A stretch of DNA of 8,513 nucleotides from an uncultured Collinsella sp. (lineage in GTDB: Bacteria > Actinomycetota > Coriobacteriia > Coriobacteriales > Coriobacteriaceae), in the NCBI GenBank assembly GCA_902388545.1, contig CABMPS010000078.1, forward strand, positions 1-8,513. The letters run 5' to 3'. Made by a program: the position numbers and the translations under genes. This document shows positions 1 through 8,039 of the stretch, piece after piece. A model generated the notes under the pieces. That model made no database searches. It saw nothing but the letters and a program-made list of their open reading frames with translations, and had not been told where the DNA came from. How positions within the stretch are numbered: the stretch's first letter is position 1; every line of letters begins with the position of its first letter.

Positions 1-1559
<1,559 letters not shown>

Positions 1560-1758
1560 ATGTTGTTGTTCCTTATCTGCACGCGCAATGGGCACGGCAT
1601 GCGGCCGCGCGGGCGTGCTTGGTAGTGCGCTAATACATACAAAAACGGGTGCGCACAGAGAGGACGTTGCTCAGCACGCTGGCGATCGCTTTGGCAGCCC
1701 TATCACGCGCCGTCCAGACGCAGCAGCACTAAACGATGGAGCAGATTCGCCGCGGGTT

Positions 1759-1764
1759 AGTATA
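1759..1764 (-). promoter_or_regulatory. Possible -10 box for the helicase gene
   Basis: Read on the minus strand this is TATACT, five of six matches to TATAAT. No good -35 sits at 16-18 bases; the best candidate, TTTACG on the minus strand, is about 21 bases away. If used, it would give a leader of roughly 190 bases. This is a weak call. Confidence 0.25.
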
Positions 1765-1830
1765 CCCGTGCTTCGCATGCCCCCACGTAAACCACAGATG
1801 ACGAGGCGGACGCGGCGGGCCCGGCTGATT

Positions 1831-1887
1831 GTCTCAATCTGTAACGGCTGCGAAGCAAAACCGGCCCCAAATGTTACAGAACAAGAC
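1831..1887. repeat. Hairpin repeat element, copy C (imperfect)
   Basis: Left arm GTCTCAATCTGTAAC (1831-1845) and right arm GTTACAGAACAAGAC (1873-1887) pair at 12 of 15 positions around a 27-base spacer. The same arms and nearly the same spacer length recur twice downstream of the kinase gene (5327-5387 and 5409-5466), where pairing is perfect. Here the left arm matches copy B and the right arm is closer to copy A, so the three mismatches cluster in the variable part of the stem. It lies in the divergent intergenic region and overlaps no gene. Function unknown. Confidence 0.75.
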
Positions 1888-1931
1888 AGAGGGGGATTTC
1901 CGTCCAGTCCAAACCAAATCTCTCAGTCTTC

Positions 1932-1959
1932 CTGCAATTTCGAACATGTGGCCTATAAT
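1932..1959 (+). promoter_or_regulatory. Probable promoter of the FHA gene
   Basis: A perfect TATAAT lies at 1954-1959, with a weak -35-like CTGCAA at 1932-1937 (16-base spacing, 3 of 6 matches). Transcription would start near 1966, leaving a leader of about 100 bases before GTG 2067. The hairpin repeat copy C ends about 45 bases upstream of the -35. Only the -10 is convincing. Confidence 0.5.
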
Positions 1960-2066
1960 GTTGCTTTGGTTACGCTATATATTGCGCAGCCATTTAATAC
2001 GTCGCCCACCGGGGGCCATTAATTCCTATCGCCATATTGGCTAGGAAGCAATCAAAGGAGGGATCC

Positions 2067-3029
2067 GTGGCAGCAGAGACGCCTTGCTCGGTCCTCTATA
2101 ACGATATTCGCTCGTTCGGCGGTCTTAAACATCTCGAGATTGCCCGAATGCTCATCAATGGAAACTCTTATCTCGGCAGTACCCTGCTCGAGAAATGCTC
2201 TTCCAACCGCTCGTATCTCACCCGTTACATCGTCCATCGCGAGCCTGACCAGTGCGCGCCCGCCATCTACAGCGACTTTGCCATCACCACGCTCAATCTT
2301 TCCGCGGCAATCTGCAGCAAGCTCGGCAGCGGCGAGTCCGCCTATCAGGCAATCGCCGAGCACTATCGCGGCCCGGCCGCCAACGAAATGATGTCGGCTC
2401 TCGCCAGCTACAAGTTGGACAGCCGCCTATATGCAAATGCCCTCAATCGCATCGACAACTTTGACGGCAATGCCGTGCGCGAGAAGAGTACGCTTTACCT
2501 TATGCTCTTTGTGGCAACGGGGGCGCTCGCTGACCCCATCCAAGGCGTGGCCACCGTCGAGCGCTTTTGCGACAGCAAGACAGGCGGGCACTTTGGCACC
2601 ACCGAAACTACCGTCGGACGTGGCTTTATGAGCAGCCTGGAGCAGCCGCGCACTGTCGCCCCCAACCTCGGTCTGCTCAGAACCCATGCCGACAACTGCG
2701 CCGACATGCAAATCCATCCCCTCACACGCGATCCGCGCGGCACGGTAATTGGGTCCTTGCCCAAAACCTCGCCCAGCATCACCGATGTAGGCACCGATGC
2801 ATCGCGCGAGCATCTCCGCATTTGGCTCGAAGGTGGACGCTGGTACGCCCAGGGCCTTGGATCGACCAACGGCACAGTGCTCGAATCGGGCGCGGGCGAC
2901 GGCGATATTGTGATTGAGCCGCCGCGCGACCAACGCGAACCCGGCAAGATCTATCCCCCGGTGGAAATCGAAAACAGCGACAGGCTTCACTTGGGTCTCC
3001 ATACAACGTTTCTCGTTATTGTGGACTAG
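2067..3029 (+). CDS. FHA-domain protein with unrecognised N-terminal region
   Basis: A 320-residue soluble protein. I chose GTG 2067 because AAAGGAGGG (2054-2062) sits just upstream; a TTG at 2037 in the same frame would add ten residues but lacks such a site. The last ~100 residues form a forkhead-associated domain, a fold that binds phosphothreonine peptides: a GTVIG strand (about 228), SREH (246-249) and GSTNGT (265-270), the two conserved loops that hold the phosphopeptide, then a closing strand ending in FLVIVD. Residues 1 to ~215 look mainly helical with no motif I recognise, and no signal peptide or membrane segment. The neighbouring Ser/Thr kinase gene in the same orientation makes a kinase-reader partnership likely, though that is inferred. 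The domain call is strong; the cellular role is unknown. Confidence 0.85.
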   Translation: MAAETPCSVLYNDIRSFGGLKHLEIARMLINGNSYLGSTLLEKCSSNRSYLTRYIVHREPDQCAPAIYSDFAITTLNLSAAICSKLGSGESAYQAIAEHYRGPAANEMMSALASYKLDSRLYANALNRIDNFDGNAVREKSTLYLMLFVATGALADPIQGVATVERFCDSKTGGHFGTTETTVGRGFMSSLEQPRTVAPNLGLLRTHADNCADMQIHPLTRDPRGTVIGSLPKTSPSITDVGTDASREHLRIWLEGGRWYAQGLGSTNGTVLESGAGDGDIVIEPPRDQREPGKIYPPVEIENSDRLHLGLHTTFLVIVD

Positions 3030-3031
3030 CG

Positions 3032-3071
3032 CGGGCGGTGATCGAAAGACGGTCACCGCCCGTCTTTCGTC
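3032..3071 (+). terminator. Intrinsic terminator after the FHA gene, with an alternative hairpin
   Basis: Starting three bases after the TAG stop, CGGGCGGTGA (3032-3041) pairs perfectly with TCACCGCCCG (3053-3062) and is followed by the pyrimidine-rich tail TCTTTCGTCT. A second perfect 10-bp hairpin, CGAAAGACGG (3043-3052) with CCGTCTTTCG (3060-3069), overlaps the first and cannot form with it. The first is a reasonable terminator; the T-tract is imperfect. If it works, the kinase gene needs its own promoter or readthrough. Confidence 0.6.
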
Positions 3072-3107
3072 TACTGCCTTCTACGTCGTAAACGACAATA
3101 CCCAGCG

Positions 3108-3168
3108 GTATACGTGGGCAGTGCGGCTATCATAGTACTTTACCGATATCCGCACTGCCCACGTATAC
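3108..3168. repeat. Long perfect inverted repeat upstream of the kinase gene
   Basis: GTATACGTGGGCAGTGCGG (3108-3126) is followed after 23 bases by its exact reverse complement (3150-3168). After one mismatch, TATC/GATA adds four more pairs, leaving a loop of about 13 bases. The right arm ends 32 bases before ATG 3201 and about 21 bases before the ribosome-binding site. No T-tract follows, so it is not a standard terminator. It could be a regulator site, a leader RNA hairpin or a small mobile-repeat remnant. Confidence 0.8.
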
Positions 3169-3200
3169 GCGCGGCAACCCATGCCAGACAAAGGAACGCC

Positions 3201-5285
3201 ATGGATACTACCGATAGCGCCTATGGCGACAAACTCATCCGTCTCGATACGTTCGATACCGCCGTGGCAGTCGACCCCAGTGCCGAGGATGATGCCAAGC
3301 GCCGGTTTATGACGCTTATTCTTCAGACGGCATACCGCGACAGCGGCAATATCGGACATGTGCTTCGCGCGACCAACACGAGCGGTGAGGTCTTTGCCGT
3401 CAAGCTACTCAAGGACAACGCCATCCTTTCCGGCCAAGCCCCCGACCGCTCCGCCGAGCAATCGGCCGCTCACCTGGCCAACACCGCCGCGCTGTTCGAG
3501 GAGTACCGTCATCTGTGTACCGTCTCGCACCTGCGCGGATTTCCGCGCGTCTATGGCTACGGATCGTGCGAGGACGACCCGCTCATCCTCATGGAGTGGG
3601 TCGAGGGCATCTCACTCAAGCAGGCGCTGCCCCTGCTTCCTCACGACGCCTCGGGCGGGCTGACCACCCAGATGGTCGCCGCCGTCGGAAACGCTGTGCT
3701 TCGTGCGCTCTTGATGACCCAAGGCCTCGTGAATCCGGTCATCCATCGCGACCTGTCGCCTGCCAATATCATGTTCCGCACCACCAGCCGAACGCTCGAG
3801 CAGCAGATTGCCGATTGCTCCTTTGACCCCTGCCTCATCGACATGGGCTCCGCGACCATGGCACTCGGCGACGACACAATCACCCGACGTGCCGACATTT
3901 GGCGTTTTGCCACACCCGCATATGCCGCGCCCGAAATGCTCACGCAGGATATCGAAGGCATCGCGGCCCTTCGCCGCTCGCCCGCGATCGACGTCTATGC
4001 GCTTTCGAGCATTCTGTACCAGCTCTACAGCGGTCGCAAACCGTTCGATGTCGAGTCGACGGGTGCCGCGGCGACCGGCTCGTTCTACCTCATAAAGACC
4101 AAGACCAAACCGGCGCCGCTCGAGCCGCGCTGCGAGGGCGACAAAGCGCTTGTCCAGATCATCATGAAAGGCATCTCGGTCGAACAGGGCGATCGCCCTA
4201 CCGAGCAGCAGATGCTCGAGGTGCTCTCGACATACCTCCCCGCTGCAGAATCTGAGGACCGCGAGGGTGCAGGAGACGAGGCCGCAATTGATATCGATTC
4301 TGGCACGCACCTTAAGGTCGACGTCGCCGGCGAGCGCGCACGAGAGATCCTGGAGCAGGCCCGTCACGATGCCATGACCCGCCGCCGCTTTGTCATCGGC
4401 GGCGTCGTTGCAGCCGTTGCGGGGCTCGGCGTTATCGGGGCGGCAACCCATGGCTTTGGCATCCCCGACTACCTGGACGGCATCCGCGGTTCGCTTGACG
4501 ACTACGCCTGGGATCAGCTGCAGGAAATTTCGCTCAAGATTAAGGCCGCCGAGACCCGTAGCGAGGCACGCGAGATTGCCAAGCGCTACCACCTGCTCGA
4601 CACTGATGGGCATATCCCCTATCCGTGTACCAAGCGTGTGAAGCTCGCCAACGGGCTGGAGGTTGGCGCGCAGCTTGTGGGCATCCGTCACGATGAGCTT
4701 CTGGACGGGACGGGCAAGGCCGGACTGACGTTTATGTTCGATGCGGGTATTGCCGAGCGCAACGCTGCGGCTGAACCGCCGAGCGCCGGCTGGGCAGATT
4801 GCGAGCTGCGGGAATGGCTCAACGGCGACGGCCTTAAGCTGCTGCCCAACGAGTTGCGCGCACTCATCAAATCCGTCAAAAAGATCTCAAATAACGTTGG
4901 CGCCGCCAACAGTGCATCGTGTCTGAGCGAGTTGCCCGCAACCCTTTGGCTGCCCGCCATGGTCGAGCTGTGCGGTACGCAACCGCCCGATTCGTTTGCC
5001 GAGGGCTATCACTACCTGGCAGACATCTACAACGGCGAGGGCAAGGAGTATCAGCTCTTCCGCGAGCTCAAGGTGAGCCCGTATTCCACGAACGAGACGA
5101 TGGTCCGCCAGTGGAAGGGCAAGGACACCTGCTGGTGGGAACGAACGGTGAGTCCCGACACATCGGAGAGCGAAGGCACGCTCTATATGAACCGTGTGGG
5201 CTACGACGGCGACGTCTTTACGTACGCAACGCCTGCGGAAAAGCCAAGCAAGCGAACCTGCGTGATCCCCGGGTTCTGCATCTAG
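3201..5285 (+). CDS. Membrane-anchored Ser/Thr protein kinase with C-terminal DUF6273-like domain
   Basis: A 694-residue Hanks-type (PknB-like) kinase. ATG 3201 is chosen because AAAGGAA lies just upstream; an in-frame ATG at 3114 would start inside the inverted repeat. Kinase residues visible: glycine-rich SGNIG (about 51), catalytic Lys68 in FAVKLLK, HRDLSPAN (182-189, Asp184 and Asn189), DMG in place of DFG (214-216), and AAPE (242-245) followed by a DVYALSSILYQL helix. All essential residues are present, so it should be active. A linker rich in acidic residues leads to RRR (394-396) and one hydrophobic helix (~397-420), which predicts an inside kinase and outside C-terminus. The C-terminal ~250 residues contain a W-x-x-x-x-LREWLNGDGLKLLP pattern resembling DUF6273, and seven cysteines, including the CVIPGFCI terminus. 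The outer domain is probably a sensor (inference). Partner: the upstream FHA gene. Confidence 0.9.
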   Translation: MDTTDSAYGDKLIRLDTFDTAVAVDPSAEDDAKRRFMTLILQTAYRDSGNIGHVLRATNTSGEVFAVKLLKDNAILSGQAPDRSAEQSAAHLANTAALFEEYRHLCTVSHLRGFPRVYGYGSCEDDPLILMEWVEGISLKQALPLLPHDASGGLTTQMVAAVGNAVLRALLMTQGLVNPVIHRDLSPANIMFRTTSRTLEQQIADCSFDPCLIDMGSATMALGDDTITRRADIWRFATPAYAAPEMLTQDIEGIAALRRSPAIDVYALSSILYQLYSGRKPFDVESTGAAATGSFYLIKTKTKPAPLEPRCEGDKALVQIIMKGISVEQGDRPTEQQMLEVLSTYLPAAESEDREGAGDEAAIDIDSGTHLKVDVAGERAREILEQARHDAMTRRRFVIGGVVAAVAGLGVIGAATHGFGIPDYLDGIRGSLDDYAWDQLQEISLKIKAAETRSEAREIAKRYHLLDTDGHIPYPCTKRVKLANGLEVGAQLVGIRHDELLDGTGKAGLTFMFDAGIAERNAAAEPPSAGWADCELREWLNGDGLKLLPNELRALIKSVKKISNNVGAANSASCLSELPATLWLPAMVELCGTQPPDSFAEGYHYLADIYNGEGKEYQLFRELKVSPYSTNETMVRQWKGKDTCWWERTVSPDTSESEGTLYMNRVGYDGDVFTYATPAEKPSKRTCVIPGFCI

Positions 5286-5297
5286 GGAGCGGGCGTC

Positions 5298-5330
5298 TTG
5301 CCGTGACGGGACCCCCTTCCCGGCAATTGT
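5298..5330 (+). terminator. Weak terminator-like hairpin after the kinase gene
   Basis: TTGCCG (5298-5303) can pair with CGGCAA (5321-5326), with an inner GGGA/TCCC pairing, followed by TTGTCTTG. The stem is short and the tail poor in T. Termination here may instead rely on the adjoining repeat hairpin at 5327-5387, which shares the tail bases. Confidence 0.3.
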
Positions 5331-5387
5331 CTTGATCTGTAACACTAGCTCGGCAGATACAGGTCTAGATGTTACAGATCAAGACAA
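5327..5387. repeat. Hairpin repeat element, copy A (perfect 17-bp stem)
   Basis: Left arm TTGTCTTGATCTGTAAC (5327-5343) and right arm GTTACAGATCAAGACAA (5371-5387) are exact reverse complements around a 27-base spacer. The spacer ends in TCTAGAT, as in copy B. It lies 41 bases after the kinase stop. The sequence after it is AAACCCC, not a T-tract, so it is not a classical terminator on the plus strand. Confidence 0.85.
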
Positions 5388-5408
5388 AACCCCAACCCCG
5401 CGAGACAA

Positions 5409-5466
5409 CATCTCAATCTGTAACAGTAAGGGGTTAAAACTTCTCTAGATGTTACAGATTGAGATG
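5409..5466. repeat. Hairpin repeat element, copy B (perfect 16-bp stem)
   Basis: Left arm CATCTCAATCTGTAAC (5409-5424) and right arm GTTACAGATTGAGATG (5451-5466) pair perfectly around a 26-base spacer ending in TCTAGAT. It is in tandem with copy A, 21 bases downstream of it. In the shared core, two left-arm positions differ from copy A (TTG versus CAA context) and both are matched by changes in the right arm, so pairing is preserved while the sequence changed. Confidence 0.85.
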
Positions 5467-5538
5467 ATTGGTTGGGACGGCCACCGATTGAGCAGCCGCC
5501 CTCATCTGTAATGAAAAGTCATACATTCCAACCATTAC

Positions 5539-5569
5539 TGGACACCCCCAGGGGGTATGGGTGTATAGT
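5539..5569 (+). promoter_or_regulatory. copA promoter with CsoR-like copper operator
   Basis: A -35-like TGGACA (5539-5544, 5 of 6 matches) and a -10-like TATAGT (5564-5569, 5 of 6) are 19 bases apart. Between them lies the palindrome ACCCCC-A-GGGGGT (5544-5556), followed by ATGGGTGTAT. CsoR-family copper repressors bind G/C-tract palindromes flanked by A/T that overlap the promoters of copper exporters, so this is a good candidate operator. A 19-base spacer is also typical of MerR/CueR-type activation, but the palindrome fits CsoR better. No csoR gene is in the window. Confidence 0.6.
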
Positions 5570-5616
5570 ATCAGCAGGTTAACAATTCCAACAGCGAACC
5601 ACAGAAAGGAGAAGCC

Positions 5617-7884
5617 ATGGCTCAAGATAAGTTCGACGTGGGTGGCATGACATGCGCCGCCTGCCAGGCGCACGTGGATCGTGCCGTGAGCAAGCTCGAC
5701 GGCGTCGAGAGCGTCGCGGTCAATCTGCTCGCCGGCTCTATGCTGGTGGACTACGACTCCGCGCAGGTCACCCCCGACGACATCTGCACCGCCGTCGATC
5801 GCGCTGGCTACTCGGCCTCACCCGTCAGCACGGGCACCGACGCCGCCCAAAGCGGCAGTACGCAAGCCAGGTCCGGCGCCGCCCATATGGAGTCGCCGAC
5901 CAAAAAGCTGGAGGCCGCCGCCTCCGCCATGCGCACTCGTCTCATCGTCTCGATCGTATTCCTCATCCCACTGTTCTACATAGGCATGGGGCACATGCTT
6001 GGCTGGCCGCTGCCCGGCATTTTCACCGACCATACCCACAGCATGACGCTCGCCCTCACCGAGCTCGTCCTGCTTATCCCCATCGTCTATGTCAACGACG
6101 CGTACTTTATCAACGGGTTTAAATCGCTCGCGCACGGCGCGCCCACCATGGACGCCCTTATTGCCGTGGGCGCCACCGCTTCCGTCGCCTGGTCGTTCTA
6201 TGCCATGTTTATCATGGCCGACCAGCTGGCCGCCGGGCAAATCCACGAGGCCATGATGACGAGCATGGGCAACCTGTATTTTGAGAGTGCGGGCACGATC
6301 CTGTCGCTCGTCACCGTGGGCAAATACCTCGAGACACGCAGCAAATCCAAGACCGGCGGCGCCATCGAGGCGCTCATCGACCTGGCGCCCAAGAGCGCGA
6401 CCGTCGTGGCAGAGGATGGCACCGAGACCACCGTCGACGTCGACAGCATCCTTCCCGGCCAGGTCCTGCGCGTACGCCCCGGAGAGTCCATCCCCGTCGA
6501 TGGCGTGGTGCTCGAGGGCAGCTCGGCCGTGGACGAGAGTGCGCTCACCGGCGAGTCCATCCCCGTGGAAAAGACCGCCGGTGCCACCGTCAACGCGGCC
6601 ACGGTCAACCGCACGGGCTCGTTTACCTTCCGCGCCACGCGTGTGGGCGCCGACACGTCGCTCGCCAAGATTATCCAGCTCGTCGAGGACGCCAACGCCA
6701 CCAAGGCGCCCATCGCCCGCATGGCCGACAAGGTCGCCGGCGTGTTCGTGCCCGTGGTGTTTGTAATCTCGGTCGTGACCTTTGTAGTGTGGATGGCACT
6801 GACCGGCAGCATGAACGAGGCGCTCACCTCCGCCGTGGCCGTGCTGGTGATCAGCTGCCCGTGCGCACTGGGTCTGGCCACGCCCGTCGCCATTATGGTG
6901 GGTACCGGCAAGGGCGCCGAGATGGGCATTCTGTTCAAGAGTGCCGAGGCGCTGGAGAATCTGCGCAGTGTGGGCACCGTAGTGCTCGACAAGACGGGCA
7001 CGGTCACCCGCGGCAAGCCTGCCGTGACCGATATCGTAGTAGCCACGCGCGCTGACGGCTCGCCCGCCATGAGCGAAAAGGCGTTACTGAAGCTCGCTGC
7101 CGCGCTGGAGCGCTCGAGCGAGCACCCGCTGGCCGAGGCGATCATGGCCGAGTGCGAGTCGCGCGGAATCGTGGCGCGCACGGTCGAGGACTTTGCCGCC
7201 GTGCCTGGACGAGGCGTTACGGCGCGCGAGGGACAAAACGTCATCGCTGCCGGCAACGTGCGCCTGATGGTCGAGCTGGGCGCGAAGGTGCCCGCCGGCC
7301 TTGCCGAGCAATTTGCCGCCGAGGGCAAGACGCCGCTGTTCTTTGCCAAGAACGGCGAGCTTGTCGGCACCATCGCCGTGGCTGATGAGGTCAAGGAGAC
7401 GAGCGCCGAGGCCATCGCCGCGCTCCGCAAGCTCGGCGTCGATGTGCGCATGCTCACTGGCGACAACCGCGTGACGGCCGAGGCCATCGCCCGCCGCGTG
7501 GGACTGAGCAGCGAGCAGGTCATCGCCGACATCCTCCCCGCCGACAAGGAACGCCACGTGCGCGAACTGCAGGATGCGGGCGGCAAGGTCGCCATGGTGG
7601 GCGACGGCATCAACGACTCCCCCGCCCTGGCGCGCGCCGACGTGCAAAAATTTGGTCGTGGCGCTCTTCTTCAACGTTACAAGGGGCTTGGTGAAATGAA
7701 TGCGGACCAGCTTTGGGAAACAACCATGGATCCTGAAACAAGAACGCTTATCCGAGTGACGATTGATGACTTAGCGCGTGCCGAACGTCGTGTCTCAGTC
7801 CTTATGGGAGATAAACCAGCACCACGCCGTCAATGGATTGAAGATAACGTTAAATTTACGCTTGAGGAAAGTGGTGCATTTTAG
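5617..7884 (+). CDS. copA: Copper-type P1B ATPase, truncated and fused in frame to a ParE C-terminus
   Basis: Residues 1-676 are a P1B-type ATPase that would export Cu(I) across the cytoplasmic membrane. The start ATG 5617 follows AAAGGAG. Visible: one N-terminal heavy-metal-binding domain with GMTCAAC (Cys13, Cys16), a linker, four membrane segments between about 108 and 250, the TGE actuator loop (311-313), a helix at ~370-395, the CPC metal-site motif (414-416), the phosphorylation motif DKTGT (458-462), the HP motif (503-504), TGDN (614-617) and GDGIND (662-667). The chain should continue after ALARADV to the last two membrane helices, which carry metal-coordinating residues; instead it switches at about residue 677 to ParE sequence. 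As written it lacks the final ~80-100 residues of the family and would probably not work. Copper specificity is inferred from CPC, the HMA domain and the operator. The fusion is most likely artificial. Confidence 0.88.
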   Translation: MAQDKFDVGGMTCAACQAHVDRAVSKLDGVESVAVNLLAGSMLVDYDSAQVTPDDICTAVDRAGYSASPVSTGTDAAQSGSTQARSGAAHMESPTKKLEAAASAMRTRLIVSIVFLIPLFYIGMGHMLGWPLPGIFTDHTHSMTLALTELVLLIPIVYVNDAYFINGFKSLAHGAPTMDALIAVGATASVAWSFYAMFIMADQLAAGQIHEAMMTSMGNLYFESAGTILSLVTVGKYLETRSKSKTGGAIEALIDLAPKSATVVAEDGTETTVDVDSILPGQVLRVRPGESIPVDGVVLEGSSAVDESALTGESIPVEKTAGATVNAATVNRTGSFTFRATRVGADTSLAKIIQLVEDANATKAPIARMADKVAGVFVPVVFVISVVTFVVWMALTGSMNEALTSAVAVLVISCPCALGLATPVAIMVGTGKGAEMGILFKSAEALENLRSVGTVVLDKTGTVTRGKPAVTDIVVATRADGSPAMSEKALLKLAAALERSSEHPLAEAIMAECESRGIVARTVEDFAAVPGRGVTAREGQNVIAAGNVRLMVELGAKVPAGLAEQFAAEGKTPLFFAKNGELVGTIAVADEVKETSAEAIAALRKLGVDVRMLTGDNRVTAEAIARRVGLSSEQVIADILPADKERHVRELQDAGGKVAMVGDGINDSPALARADVQKFGRGALLQRYKGLGEMNADQLWETTMDPETRTLIRVTIDDLARAERRVSVLMGDKPAPRRQWIEDNVKFTLEESGAF
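7642..7650. other. Chimeric junction between two genomes
   Basis: Up to GACGTG (7639-7644) the reading is a normal CopA sequence; from about CAAAAATTTGGT the reading is ParE. Composition changes sharply: GC-rich with C/G third positions on the left, moderate GC then strongly AT-rich on the right. The exact breakpoint cannot be fixed, because a few bases such as TGCAAAAA could belong to either side. No transposase, inverted repeats or attachment-site-like duplication is visible at the join. Confidence 0.8.
7645..7884 (+). pseudogene. parE: C-terminal fragment of topoisomerase IV subunit B (ParE)
   Basis: The last ~78 residues match the conserved end of ParE/GyrB-type ATPase subunits: [19 protein letters not shown], then [25 protein letters not shown] and [11 protein letters not shown] before the stop. 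This segment is the end of the Toprim/C-terminal part of a subunit usually ~650 residues long. The ATP-binding domain and most of Toprim are absent here. MDPETRTL and the [12 protein letters not shown] ending favour ParE of a Streptococcus-like Lactobacillales organism over GyrB, though that is judged from memory of the family. The fragment has no start codon or promoter of its own. Confidence 0.85.
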
Positions 7885-8039
7885 GTTGCAGACCAGAAGG
7901 GAAAGTAATAAGATAGAGTTAGGGAGAACGCTTACTATCAATAGATGCTTGGTTTTATAAAGAGATAAGTTATTTATTTTCTACATAGTTTATTAACTAT
8001 TTGATGTGTCATTGACTAGAAATCAATGGAGGTAGAAAA

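Larger units (their letters stand above)
1560..2066. other. Divergent intergenic region between helicase and FHA gene
   Basis: This 507-base stretch contains no gene I would defend; open frames crossing it are short and have no family resemblance. It holds the helicase ribosome-binding site (complement of 1569-1576), a possible minus-strand -10 box near 1759-1764, one degenerate copy of the hairpin repeat (1831-1887), a TATAAT box for the FHA gene (1954-1959), and the strong AAAGGAGGG site at 2054-2062. The helicase side could carry a long 5' untranslated leader, which is known for cold-inducible DEAD-box genes, but no defined RNA structure is evident to me. Confidence 0.6.
5286..5616. other. 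Intergenic region between kinase and copA
   Basis: This 331-base gap has no credible gene. In order it holds a weak terminator-like hairpin (5298-5330), two perfect hairpin repeats (5327-5387 and 5409-5466), a stretch of ~70 bases with no clear signal apart from a half-arm-like ATCTGTAAT at 5504-5512, the copA promoter with a CsoR-like operator (5539-5569), and the ribosome-binding site AAAGGAG (5605-5611). Confidence 0.7.

Noticed and set aside
3114..3200. Extended kinase start at ATG 3114
   Set aside because: The extra 29 residues would be coded by the inverted repeat and lack a ribosome-binding site, whereas ATG 3201 has AAAGGAA upstream.
3612..4691. 359-residue minus-strand open frame opposite the kinase gene
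   Set aside because: The plus strand encodes a full set of kinase motifs over the same bases; the antisense product resembles nothing.
5327..5466. CRISPR array
   Set aside because: Only two adjacent units, each internally palindromic with 16-17-bp arms; there is no series of identical direct repeats and no cas gene.
6198..7613. 471-residue minus-strand open frame opposite copA
   Set aside because: Ser/Ala/Thr-rich shadow of a clear P1B ATPase, with no motif or ribosome-binding site.
5617..7884. A genuine new copper-ATPase/topoisomerase fusion protein
   Set aside because: Both partners are incomplete at the join, and the composition and apparent taxon change at the same base; a chimeric sequence explains this better.
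7985..8000. ATAGTT-TATT-AACTAT hairpin as a terminator after the parE fragment
   Set aside because: A 6-bp A/T stem without a following T-tract in very AT-rich DNA is expected by chance.
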